DNA from: an uncultured Prevotellaceae bacterium
Lineage (GTDB): Bacteria; Bacteroidota; Bacteroidia; Bacteroidales; Bacteroidaceae
DNA length: 6,426 nucleotides
Reading direction: 5' to 3'
Assembly: GCA_937891085.1 (NCBI GenBank)
Contig: CALAEY010000090.1
Location: 1 to 6,426, forward strand
In this document: positions 1-4,813 of the stretch, in pieces
How the letters are laid out: each line of letters starts with the position of its first letter
How positions within the stretch are numbered: the first letter of the stretch is position 1
The notes under the pieces: model-generated
Told to the model about the DNA's origin: nothing
Seen by the model: the letters and a program-made list of their open reading frames with translations, nothing else
Database searches by the model: none
Program-made: the position numbers and the translations under genes

Positions 1-17
1 ATAGCGGCGAGTGCAGC

Positions 18-72
18 GCGTGCTTGTGGCACGGTGTTCCCCCAATTGGGGGATGCCGTGCCACAAGTGCGT
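18..72. terminator. Strong GC-rich hairpin, probable terminator of an upstream gene
   Basis: A 12-bp perfect stem (CTTGTGGCACGG at 23-34 pairs with CCGTGCCACAAG at 56-67) encloses a second palindrome, CCCCCAATTGGGGG (39-52). G-U and G-C pairs extend the base to about 18/72. No T tract follows on the + strand, so it may be a weak or bidirectional terminator, or a processing/stability hairpin. The rest of 1-125 holds no gene and no convincing TAnnTTTG promoter; the 126-266 gene may therefore be read from upstream. Confidence 0.6.
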
Positions 73-125
73 CTATACATTTTAGAGCCGAAGAAGATTT
101 GTTTAACCATATAAATTTATAGCTT

Positions 126-266
126 ATGGAAAAGTTGTTTTATGAAGCACCAGAGGTGCAAGTGATTGACATGGAGCTGCAGGGCGTGATAGCTCAGAGC
201 CCTATAGGTGGTGTTGGCGGCAACGACCCTTACGGAAGTGGCGGCGACCCTTTCAGCAAACCCTGA
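126..266 (+). CDS. Small hypothetical protein, 46 aa (Bacteroidales small-peptide type)
   Basis: The frame runs from ATG at 126 to TGA at 264-266. It begins MEKLFYEAPEVQVIDMEL and ends in a Gly/Asp/Pro-rich tail with GGVGGNDPYGSGGDPF. I see no signal peptide, membrane segment or known domain. The layout, a short charged start, then a Tyr/Pro and Val/Glu stretch, then a Gly-rich disordered tail, is familiar in small uncharacterised Bacteroidales proteins encoded beside cell-surface lipoproteins and polysaccharide loci. That likeness is from memory of the class and not from a search. The lipoprotein gene starts 34 bp downstream with no terminator between, so the two are probably co-transcribed. 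Function unknown. Too short for most gene callers' length cut-offs, but start, stop, spacing and amino-acid make-up all look natural. Confidence 0.6.
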   Translation: MEKLFYEAPEVQVIDMELQGVIAQSPIGGVGGNDPYGSGGDPFSKP

Positions 267-300
267 TGTGTAACGCTTAAATGAAGAAAGGATTTACGGT

Positions 301-1611
301 ATGAAAAACTTTAAGACTTTATTTGGCATGGCAGTATTAGGCCTGATGGCCGCTGCCTGCACCAACGATGTAGATGAAGTATTAGCTCCCGAGGCTCCGC
401 TGCAGGGCTACCACTTCATTGCCACCATTGCTCCGAAGACGTCCGGTGCCACTACACGCACGCTGCTGGAGGAAGTAAAGGACGGAGACGATGTTAGCCT
501 CAGCTCCACATGGAAAGTGGGGGATAAGATATATATCGTATATCAAGCAAGTTCCAGCCGTGCAGAAGTTGAAGCCGAAGTGAAAGAAGTATCAGAAGAC
601 GGCAGTGCCACCATTGAGGCCTCTTTCGAAAAACTTCCCACATCCACTGATGAGCAAAATGCCTATCTTCAGTATCCGATTACTTCTAAGTTTGACGAAC
701 AAGACGGCAGGCTCAGTTCAGACCGCGATTTGCGTTACGGCTGGGCCACACTGAAGGTCGATGGCGAAAAGGTTACCTTCGAAGGTACACCTTCGCTCGA
801 CGCTGAAGGTTCCATCTTTAAATTCACGATGGTTGATTTTGAAAATGCCAGCATCAATGTCGATAAGCTGGTAATCAGCAGCAAGGACTACTGGGATGAA
901 GACGACGGCCTTACCATCACCGTCACCCCTACCGCAGCGGCAAGCGAGCTTTACGTCACCATACCTATACCTGATACCGGCAGTGTGCATACCTTCTGGT
1001 TCGAGGCTACGAGCGGCAGCTCGCCATACATCGCTCAGGCTACAGGCTCACTTGAAATCGGCTATTACTACCAGAGCACGCTGAAGATGGCTACTGTGGG
1101 TAACGTGATAGGCGCAGATGGTGCTTTTTACGTTGACTCAGATGCTGCCTCAGATGCAAGTACTACCGCTGAAGCCATGATTGCCTATCTGGGTTCTGAA
1201 GCAGAGAATGCAGAGCATGGCCTTGCTATTGCCTTGGAAGATGTTAAGAATGGAGAAATAACTACTTTCGAATGGGCAACCAATACTGTTGTAAGCAATT
1301 GGGAAAGTGGACACGTGGTTAGTGACGGCAAATGGTGTCTGCCTTCTGTTGACTATTGGATGTATATTTTCCAAGGCTGTGGCGGTGATAAAAAAGCAAA
1401 ATTGGAAGACGGCATGAGATTCAGTTACGGCAACTTCTGTGATAAGTTGAAAGCTGCTGGCGGTGAAGAAGCCAATGTGCAGTCAGACAACTATTGGTCT
1501 GCTACAGGGTCTTCAGAAGATAATGCATTTGTCTATGATTTCAACGAAGCCATGTTCTTTGGAACTGAAAAGGCGGAATCTCACTATGTTCGTGCCGTCC
1601 TCGCCTTCTGA
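301..1611 (+). CDS. Surface lipoprotein with fimbrillin-like N-terminal region and DUF1566/Lcl-like C-terminal domain
   Basis: This 436-aa protein opens with a lipoprotein signal peptide: basic start (MKNFK), hydrophobic stretch 7-19, then AAAC with Cys20 as the likely lipidation site. The lipobox is slightly weak because Met16/Ala17 replace Leu. An acidic TNDVDE follows, as in Bacteroides lipoproteins exported to the outer-membrane face. Residues ~35-260 are Thr/Ser/Asp-rich and β-strand-like, resembling Bacteroidales fimbrillin/Mfa-like modules (TWKVGDKIYIVY; LYVTIPIPDTG). From ~265 the pattern is typical of DUF1566/Lcl-type C-terminal domains: GNVIGADGAFY, AMIAYLGS, HGLAIALED, WCLPSVDYW (345-353), YWSATGSS (398-405) and the ending YVRAVLAF. 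Likely a surface adhesin or structural lipoprotein; ligand unknown. AGAAAGGA at 285-292 may serve as a ribosome-binding site. Heptamer repeats and a terminator follow the stop. Confidence 0.82.
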   Translation: MKNFKTLFGMAVLGLMAAACTNDVDEVLAPEAPLQGYHFIATIAPKTSGATTRTLLEEVKDGDDVSLSSTWKVGDKIYIVYQASSSRAEVEAEVKEVSEDGSATIEASFEKLPTSTDEQNAYLQYPITSKFDEQDGRLSSDRDLRYGWATLKVDGEKVTFEGTPSLDAEGSIFKFTMVDFENASINVDKLVISSKDYWDEDDGLTITVTPTAAASELYVTIPIPDTGSVHTFWFEATSGSSPYIAQATGSLEIGYYYQSTLKMATVGNVIGADGAFYVDSDAASDASTTAEAMIAYLGSEAENAEHGLAIALEDVKNGEITTFEWATNTVVSNWESGHVVSDGKWCLPSVDYWMYIFQGCGGDKKAKLEDGMRFSYGNFCDKLKAAGGEEANVQSDNYWSATGSSEDNAFVYDFNEAMFFGTEKAESHYVRAVLAF

Positions 1612-1658
1612 TTTAGTTTAGAGTTTAGGGTTAAGAGTTTAGAGCTTAGAACTCAGAG
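1612..1658 (+). repeat. Heptamer tandem repeat (TTTAGAG type)
   Basis: Starting right after the lipoprotein stop codon, the spacer is an array with an exact 7-bp period: TTTAGAG (1617), TTTAGGG (1624), TTAAGAG (1631), TTTAGAG (1638), CTTAGAA (1645), CTCAGAG (1652), preceded by a partial unit TTTAG. Its reverse complement matches the heptamers inside the primase gene at 6100-6130. Confidence 0.85.
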
Positions 1659-1666
1659 CATAGTAG

Positions 1667-1706
1667 GCAGCGACCACCCCACGTGCGGGGCATGGTCGCT
1701 GCTTTT
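1667..1706 (+). terminator. Rho-independent terminator after the lipoprotein gene (T1)
   Basis: GCAGCGACCA (1667-1676) pairs perfectly with TGGTCGCTGC (1693-1702); an inner CCCC/GGGG pairing closes the top. TTTT follows at 1703-1706. It isolates the lipoprotein unit from the next promoter and begins the sequence that is duplicated ahead of the second RhuM gene. Confidence 0.85.
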
Positions 1707-1743
1707 ACGTAAAAAGACGGCATTAATAATAGGTAATACCAGA

Positions 1744-1759
1744 CAAAGTAGTATCTTTG
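1744..1759 (+). promoter_or_regulatory. Bacteroides-type -7 box with overlapping dyad, RhuM gene 1
   Basis: TATCTTTG at 1752-1759 fits TAnnTTTG. No TTG is present 19-21 bp upstream, so the -33 element is weak or absent and an activator may be needed. The box is half of a small dyad, CAAAG (1744-1748), six bases, CTTTG (1755-1759), that could be an operator. Transcription would start about 1766, leaving a very short A/T-rich leader to the ATG at 1779. Confidence 0.75.
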
Positions 1760-1778
1760 CGGAAATTTTCAATATTTA

Positions 1779-2651
1779 ATGACATACAACACGATGAACG
1801 AACTAAAACAAACCAACCAAGGAGAGATAGTGCTGTACCAGCCTGACGAGACTATCAGACTGGAAGTGAGGATGGAAGATGAAACAGTGTGGCTGACACA
1901 ACAGCAAATGGCGGAACTGTTTGAGTCATCAAGAACTAACGTCGTAGAGCATATTCAGCACATCTATGACGAAGATGAACTTGAAGAAGAACCAACTTGT
2001 CGGAAATTCCGACAGGTTCGACATGAAGGCAATAGAACTGTAAGCCGCACAATTCCAATGTACAATCTTGATGTGATTATTTCGGTTGGCTATCGCATAA
2101 AATCGAAGCGCGGTACAAAATTCCGTCAATGGGCAAATCAGGTATTGAAGGATTATCTTTTAAAGGGATATGCGATGAACAGAAGATTGTCGGCTGTTGA
2201 AGACCAAGTAGCTGATTTATCCCAAAAGATGGATTTCTTCGTACGCACATCACTCCCACCAGTCGAGGGCATTTTCTATGACGGCCAGATCTTCGATGCC
2301 TACCGCTTCGTGGCAGACTTGATCCGGAAGGCTACGCGCTCCATCGTATTGATAGACAACTACGTGGATGATTCTGTGTTGGCCATCATGGACAAAAGGC
2401 AAAACGGTGTATCAGCTACAATCTATACACAGAAAATCAGTCGGCAACTGCAGCTCGACATCGACAAGCACAATGCCCAGTACCCTCCCGTCAAGGTGGA
2501 ATCGTTCAACAAGGCCCACGACCGTTTCTTGCTGATAGACGATGAGGTGTATCACATAGGAGCATCCATCAAAGACTTAGGCAAGAAGTGGTTTGCCTTC
2601 ACGCTGATGAAAGACATCACGGCAGAAGAACTGATTAGGAAGATTCAATAG
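1779..2651 (+). CDS. RhuM-family protein with C-terminal PLD-like domain
   Basis: The 290-aa protein matches the virulence RhuM family (Salmonella SPI-3 RhuM-like) through ~residue 135: GEIVLYQPDETIRLEVR, VWLTQQQMAELF, YNLDVIISVGYRIKS and FRQWANQVLKDYLLKGYA. Residues ~38-62 look like a helix-turn-helix, so DNA binding is likely. A short coiled coil (~137-155) links to a C-terminal domain from ~163 with SIVLIDNYVDDSVLAIM and HDRFLLID (His247, Arg249, Asp254) followed by IGASIKDLGKKWFAF. This resembles one HxKx4D half-site of phospholipase D-type folds, with Arg in place of Lys, so nuclease activity is uncertain. RhuM's molecular role is poorly defined. Start: 1779 lies just after the promoter; Met6 at 1794 (MNELKQ) is a plausible alternative. 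The gene is a single unit between two terminators. Confidence 0.85.
   Translation: MTYNTMNELKQTNQGEIVLYQPDETIRLEVRMEDETVWLTQQQMAELFESSRTNVVEHIQHIYDEDELEEEPTCRKFRQVRHEGNRTVSRTIPMYNLDVIISVGYRIKSKRGTKFRQWANQVLKDYLLKGYAMNRRLSAVEDQVADLSQKMDFFVRTSLPPVEGIFYDGQIFDAYRFVADLIRKATRSIVLIDNYVDDSVLAIMDKRQNGVSATIYTQKISRQLQLDIDKHNAQYPPVKVESFNKAHDRFLLIDDEVYHIGASIKDLGKKWFAFTLMKDITAEELIRKIQ
2283..2322 (+). repeat. Perfect 40-bp block shared by both RhuM genes (second copy 3299-3338)
   Basis: The 40 bases encoding GQIFDAYRFVADL are identical at 2283-2322 and 3299-3338, although the DNA just upstream is far more diverged. The two genes part again immediately after it: gene 1 continues into the PLD-like domain, gene 2 stops five codons later. 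This marks a recombination or gene-conversion boundary. Confidence 0.9.
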
Positions 2652-2682
2652 TGTACCTTCACTAAGGCAGTAAGCATAGCAT

Positions 2683-2724
2683 GCAGCGACCACCTCCATG
2701 CGGGGCATGGCCGCTGCCTTTTTT
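2683..2724 (+). terminator. Rho-independent terminator after RhuM gene 1 (T2)
   Basis: GCAGCG-A-CCA (2683-2692) pairs with TGG-C-CGCTGC (2708-2717), with one A·C mismatch and a partly paired inner CC/GGGG. TTTTTT follows at 2719-2724. It is the second copy of T1. Confidence 0.82.
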
Positions 2725-2762
2725 ATGTAAAAAAGAAGGCACAAATAATAGGTAATACCAGA

Positions 2763-2778
2763 CAAAGTAGTATCTTTG
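2763..2778 (+). promoter_or_regulatory. Bacteroides-type -7 box with overlapping dyad, RhuM gene 2
   Basis: TATCTTTG at 2771-2778, inside a 41-nt stretch identical to the promoter of RhuM gene 1. The CAAAG-N6-CTTTG dyad (2763-2778) is kept, and again no TTG lies at -33. The two genes should therefore respond to the same regulator and be expressed together. Confidence 0.75.
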
Positions 2779-2797
2779 CGGAAAATTTTAAAATTTA

Positions 2798-3355
2798 ATG
2801 GCATACAACACGATGAACGAACTAAAACAAACCAGCCAAGGGGAGATAGTGCTGTACCAGCCTGACGAGACTATCAGACTGGAAGTGAGGATGGAAGATG
2901 AAACCGTCTGGCTAAACCGCCAGCAAATGGCAATTCTTTTTTCAAGAGACGTAAAGACAATTGGCAAGCATATTAATAATGCATTGAAAGAAGAACTTGC
3001 AAATGTCCCAACTGTCGCAAATTTTGCGATAGTTCAAAATGAGGGTGGAAGGTTGGTCAATCGATATATCGATTTTTACAGCCTTGATATGGTGCTTTCT
3101 GTGGGCTATAGAGTAAAATCAGAACAAGGCATTAAATTCAGAATATGGGCTAACAGAGTTTTGAAGCAATACTTGCTAAAGGGTTATGCTTTGGAGCAAA
3201 GAATGGAACAACTTGAAAAAAGGGTTTCTCTCACGGAAGAAAAGATAGACTTCTTTGTTAAAACATCTCTTCCGCCTCAGCAAGGCATCTTCTACGATGG
3301 CCAGATCTTCGATGCCTACCGCTTCGTGGCAGACTTGACTCTGAAGATTCTGTAA
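2798..3355 (+). CDS. RhuM-family protein, short form lacking the PLD-like domain
   Basis: The 185-aa protein is a paralogue of the preceding gene. The first 36 codons are almost identical at DNA level. The middle (~39-160) is homologous but clearly different: NRQQMAILFSRDVKTIGKHI replaces the putative DNA-contacting region, while YSLDMVLSVGYRVKS and FRIWANRVLKQYLLKGYA keep the RhuM signature. A coiled coil (~135-153, MEQLEKRVSLTEEKIDFF) follows. After the shared GQIFDAYRFVADL the protein ends with TLKIL, so the ~105-residue PLD-like domain of its neighbour is missing. The last bases (CTGAAGATTCTGTAA) resemble the end of gene 1 (AGGAAGATTCAATAG), which points to an internal in-frame deletion. 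It may be a DNA-binding-only partner or repressor of the long form, or a decaying copy; the frame is otherwise intact. Its middle is A/T-rich compared with its flanks. Confidence 0.8.
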   Translation: MAYNTMNELKQTSQGEIVLYQPDETIRLEVRMEDETVWLNRQQMAILFSRDVKTIGKHINNALKEELANVPTVANFAIVQNEGGRLVNRYIDFYSLDMVLSVGYRVKSEQGIKFRIWANRVLKQYLLKGYALEQRMEQLEKRVSLTEEKIDFFVKTSLPPQQGIFYDGQIFDAYRFVADLTLKIL

Positions 3356-3370
3356 CTCTATCATGAAAAC

Positions 3371-3415
3371 GGCACAGGCCACCCCGCACACTCAGGGCAT
3401 GGCCGCTGCCTTTTT
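3371..3415 (+). terminator. Rho-independent terminator after RhuM gene 2 (T3)
   Basis: GGCCA (3377-3381) pairs with TGGCC (3400-3404), with outer GGC/GCC (3371-3373/3408-3410) and an inner CC/GG. TTTTT follows at 3411-3415. It shares GGGCATGGCCGCTGCC with T2, so it belongs to the same repeated terminator family. Confidence 0.75.
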
Positions 3416-3431
3416 ACAGAGAACGATATGT

Positions 3432-3458
3432 GGCAGGGAGTGAGTCCCTGCCTTTTTT
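3432..3458 (+). terminator. Second, perfect rho-independent terminator (T4)
   Basis: GGCAGGGA (3432-3439), loop GTGAG, TCCCTGCC (3445-3452), then six T (3453-3458). Two terminators within 90 bp shield the following gene from RhuM transcription. An ATG at 3459 directly abuts the T tract and cannot be a sensible start. Confidence 0.9.
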
Positions 3459-3485
3459 ATGTATAATTTTAAAATACTAAGTAAA

Positions 3486-4019
3486 ATGAAGAAAGGAAAC
3501 AAAAAATGCGTGAGTGACGGACAAAGTTATGAACTCTTCGACTGCTGGAAGTACCACTGGGATGAAGAAAACAGACTGCAGGACCAGCTGGACAAGGCAG
3601 AGCAGAGGTGCCTCTCCCAGGAGCAGCACATAGCAGAGCTGGAGGCTGAGATAGACCGACTGCTGCACTTGATGCAGAACCCAGAGAAACCCTGCAAGGA
3701 AATAAAGCTCTCACTACAGCGCATAGTGCAGCACTGCAAGGAGTGCTATCAGTGGGATGATGTGAGGGGCGTGGTGAGCATGCTCTACAAGCTCACTCGA
3801 TACATAGCCTCACAAGCCGATATAGAACTGATAGACAGCATAGAATCCTACTTCATCAGTCAGAGGGCTGCATGCGCTGGCGACACCTACAACAATATGG
3901 GACCCGTGACGCAGATATCCAGCGTGACCAACTATAACGCCGTGGTGCACGAGCAGAACAACCAGCTCACCGTGAAGCAAGAAGAGAACAAGGATGAAGA
4001 ACAAAAACAGATAGGATGA
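3486..4019 (+). CDS. Hypothetical coiled-coil protein with C-terminal NYNAxVxxQNN motif
   Basis: I do not recognise a family. I place the start at ATG 3486 (MKKGNKK, 177 aa), because the in-frame ATG at 3459 touches the T tract of terminator T4. Residues ~25-66 form a long charged coiled coil (DQLDKAEQRCLSQEQH, IAELEAEIDRLLHLM); ~72-120 looks helical with Cys/Trp/Tyr (IVQHCKECYQWDDVRGVV; LYKLTRYIASQADIELID). The tail from ~133 is different, β-prone and Asn/Gln/Val-rich: GDTYNNMGPVTQISSV, then NYNAVVHEQNN (149-159), then a charged end. The same motif occurs near the start of the next protein, whose ATG overlaps this stop (ATGA, 4016-4019), so the two are translationally coupled and probably physical partners. 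No TAnnTTTG box is visible upstream. GC content is higher than in the RhuM genes. Confidence 0.75.
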   Translation: MKKGNKKCVSDGQSYELFDCWKYHWDEENRLQDQLDKAEQRCLSQEQHIAELEAEIDRLLHLMQNPEKPCKEIKLSLQRIVQHCKECYQWDDVRGVVSMLYKLTRYIASQADIELIDSIESYFISQRAACAGDTYNNMGPVTQISSVTNYNAVVHEQNNQLTVKQEENKDEEQKQIG

Positions 4020-4498
4020 TGGAGAAGCCAGATAATCAGCAGCCACAGCAGGCTGCCACACAGCAGTTTGCCATGATATGGAACTACAATGCCCATGTGG
4101 AGCAGCAGAACAACTACTACGGAGCCTGCCCGCAGCCTGTCAGCCCGCAGCCACCCTCAGCCTCGCCTCTGAGCAGGGAGGTGCTGGGGCAGGCCATCAA
4201 GCAGGTGGAGAAATACTTCTGGGCGCAGAGCTCGTATGCCGTGATTTTCTGCGCTGTGCGCGACTACTACGGCTATGCCGACAATGCCACCCTCTTCGAG
4301 AATGACATCAGGTCTATGGCCTCAGTGCTGGGCCTCCAGTTCGCCTGTCCGCCCAACACCATATCCAGCGCGATGCACAACAACCCGTACCTGAAACTGC
4401 ACGTGAGCAAGTGGGAGAGCCGAGGGGTGAAGCCCCGCTCCATCTTCCTGGCCAATGCCTTCGTGGAGGCCGTGAAAACCCTTTCTGGGGAGCCATAG
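4016..4498 (+). CDS. Hypothetical protein with N-terminal NYNAxVxxQNN motif, partner of the preceding gene
   Basis: Unrecognised, 160 aa (159 if the second of two adjacent ATGs, 4019, is used). The N-terminal ~35 residues are Gln/Asn-rich and carry NYNAHVEQQNN (23-33), matching 8 of 11 positions of the motif in the upstream protein. A Pro-rich linker (PQPVSPQPPSASP, ~39-51) leads to a folded domain (~52-158), largely helical with conserved-looking aromatics: VEKYFWAQSSYAVIFCAVRD, YYGYADNATLFENDI, CPPNTISSAMHNNPYL, KLHVSKWESRGVK. Similar small proteins exist in Bacteroides as hypotheticals by my recollection, without a function I can name. There is no signal peptide or membrane segment, so it is likely cytoplasmic. 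The ATGA overlap suggests matched stoichiometry with the upstream protein. A 20-bp direct repeat and terminator follow at once. Confidence 0.75.
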   Translation: MMEKPDNQQPQQAATQQFAMIWNYNAHVEQQNNYYGACPQPVSPQPPSASPLSREVLGQAIKQVEKYFWAQSSYAVIFCAVRDYYGYADNATLFENDIRSMASVLGLQFACPPNTISSAMHNNPYLKLHVSKWESRGVKPRSIFLANAFVEAVKTLSGEP

Positions 4499-4538
4499 TT
4501 TTAGGAAAAGTTTCAGAGTTTTAGGAAAACTTTCAGAG
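4499..4538 (+). repeat. Two 20-bp tandem direct repeats
   Basis: TTTTAGGAAAAGTTTCAGAG (4499-4518) is followed directly by the same sequence with one change, G to C at position 12 (4519-4538). Each unit has a rough GGAAA/TTTCA dyad. The second unit's last bases (GAG) form the foot of the terminator stem. It could be a protein-binding site or a slippage duplication. Confidence 0.85.
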
Positions 4539-4567
4539 CGTCTCAAACTATTTGGGGCGCTCTTTTT
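4536..4567 (+). terminator. Rho-independent terminator of the 3486-4498 operon
   Basis: GAGCGTCTCAAA (4536-4547), loop CTA, TTTGGGGCGCTC (4551-4562): a 12-bp stem with two G-T pairs, then TTTTT (4563-4567). Its descending arm carries the -33 TTG of the next promoter. Confidence 0.88.
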
Positions 4568-4582
4568 ATGCCCCTACCTTTG
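4552..4582 (+). promoter_or_regulatory. Bacteroides-type promoter for the six-Cys protein gene
   Basis: TTG at 4552-4554 and TACCTTTG at 4575-4582, 20 bp apart, fit the Bacteroides TTG / TAnnTTTG pattern; this is the best promoter in the window. Transcription should start near 4589, which rules out the in-frame ATG at 4568 and supports ATG 4607. Confidence 0.8.
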
Positions 4583-4606
4583 CGTCATAATCAAAAACAG
4601 AAACGT

Positions 4607-4813
4607 ATGGAGATCAAACTGAAGCAAAGAAAACGAGCGATGAGCGTGCGCAATGCGTATGGCGTCAAGGTGAAGCGGTGCTGCGCCAGCTGTAAGTATA
4701 AGTTCTACGACGAGGAAGGCCGCCGCTGCTGTGGCCAGCTGCAGAGGAGGGTGGCCCAGAAAGATGTCTGCCAGAGTTGGCAGATGAGCGAAGCACTGCT
4801 GAGAGTTTTTTAG
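4607..4813 (+). CDS. Small basic six-Cys protein, probable metal binder
   Basis: This 68-aa protein starts MEIKLKQRKRAM. A longer in-frame start (4568) lies inside the promoter and is rejected. The first 24 residues are strongly basic. Six cysteines follow: Cys25, 26, 29, 41, 42, 55, in the arrangement CCASCKYKFYDEEGRRCCG ... VCQSWQMS. A set such as Cys26/29/41(or 42)/55 could bind one zinc ion, or an Fe-S cluster, as in small zinc-ribbon proteins. The basic tail suggests contact with nucleic acid. I recall similar short Cys-rich hypotheticals in Bacteroidales accessory regions but know no function. It has its own promoter and is followed, within 100 bp of repeats, by the 4911 gene. It may be the first gene of the transcript that includes the primase, because no clear terminator intervenes before 5310. 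Confidence 0.7.
   Translation: MEIKLKQRKRAMSVRNAYGVKVKRCCASCKYKFYDEEGRRCCGQLQRRVAQKDVCQSWQMSEALLRVF

Larger units (their letters stand above)
1667..1885 (+). repeat. Direct repeat, copy 1: terminator + promoter + 5' end of RhuM gene (copy 2 at 2683-2904)
   Basis: The two copies lie 1,019 bp apart. The stretch 1725-1765 is identical to 2744-2784 (41 nt, covering the promoter), and 1779-1885 differs from 2798-2904 at only 3 positions. The terminators are also recognisably the same (GCAGCGACCACC and GCGGGGCATGG shared) with small indels. Similarity falls sharply at codon 36 of the gene. Confidence 0.9.

Noticed and set aside
718..990. Short open frames on the - strand within the lipoprotein gene (also 1150-1374)
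   Set aside because: Shadows of a gene with a signal peptide and recognisable domains; no promoter or leader for them.
1779..3355. RhuM gene pair as a classical toxin-antitoxin pair
   Set aside because: Each gene has its own promoter and terminator and both are paralogues, unlike the overlapping toxin-antitoxin layout; no known toxin domain is visible beyond the uncertain PLD-like region.
1667..3458. Integron-type attC sites at the repeated hairpins
   Set aside because: Each hairpin is followed by a T tract and lies at a gene end, as terminators do. I see no RYYYAAC/GTTRRRY core sites and no integrase.
3459..3485. ATG at 3459 as start of the coiled-coil protein
   Set aside because: It directly abuts the T tract of a perfect terminator, leaving no room for a promoter or leader; ATG 3486 is in frame and preceded by an A/T-rich leader.
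4078..4546. Overlapping open frames on both strands in the G/C-rich second gene of the pair
   Set aside because: High GC opens several frames here; only 4016-4498 has coupling to the previous gene, the shared motif and a terminator after it.
4568..4606. ATG at 4568 as start of the six-Cys protein
   Set aside because: It lies between the -33 and -7 boxes of the promoter, upstream of the expected transcription start.
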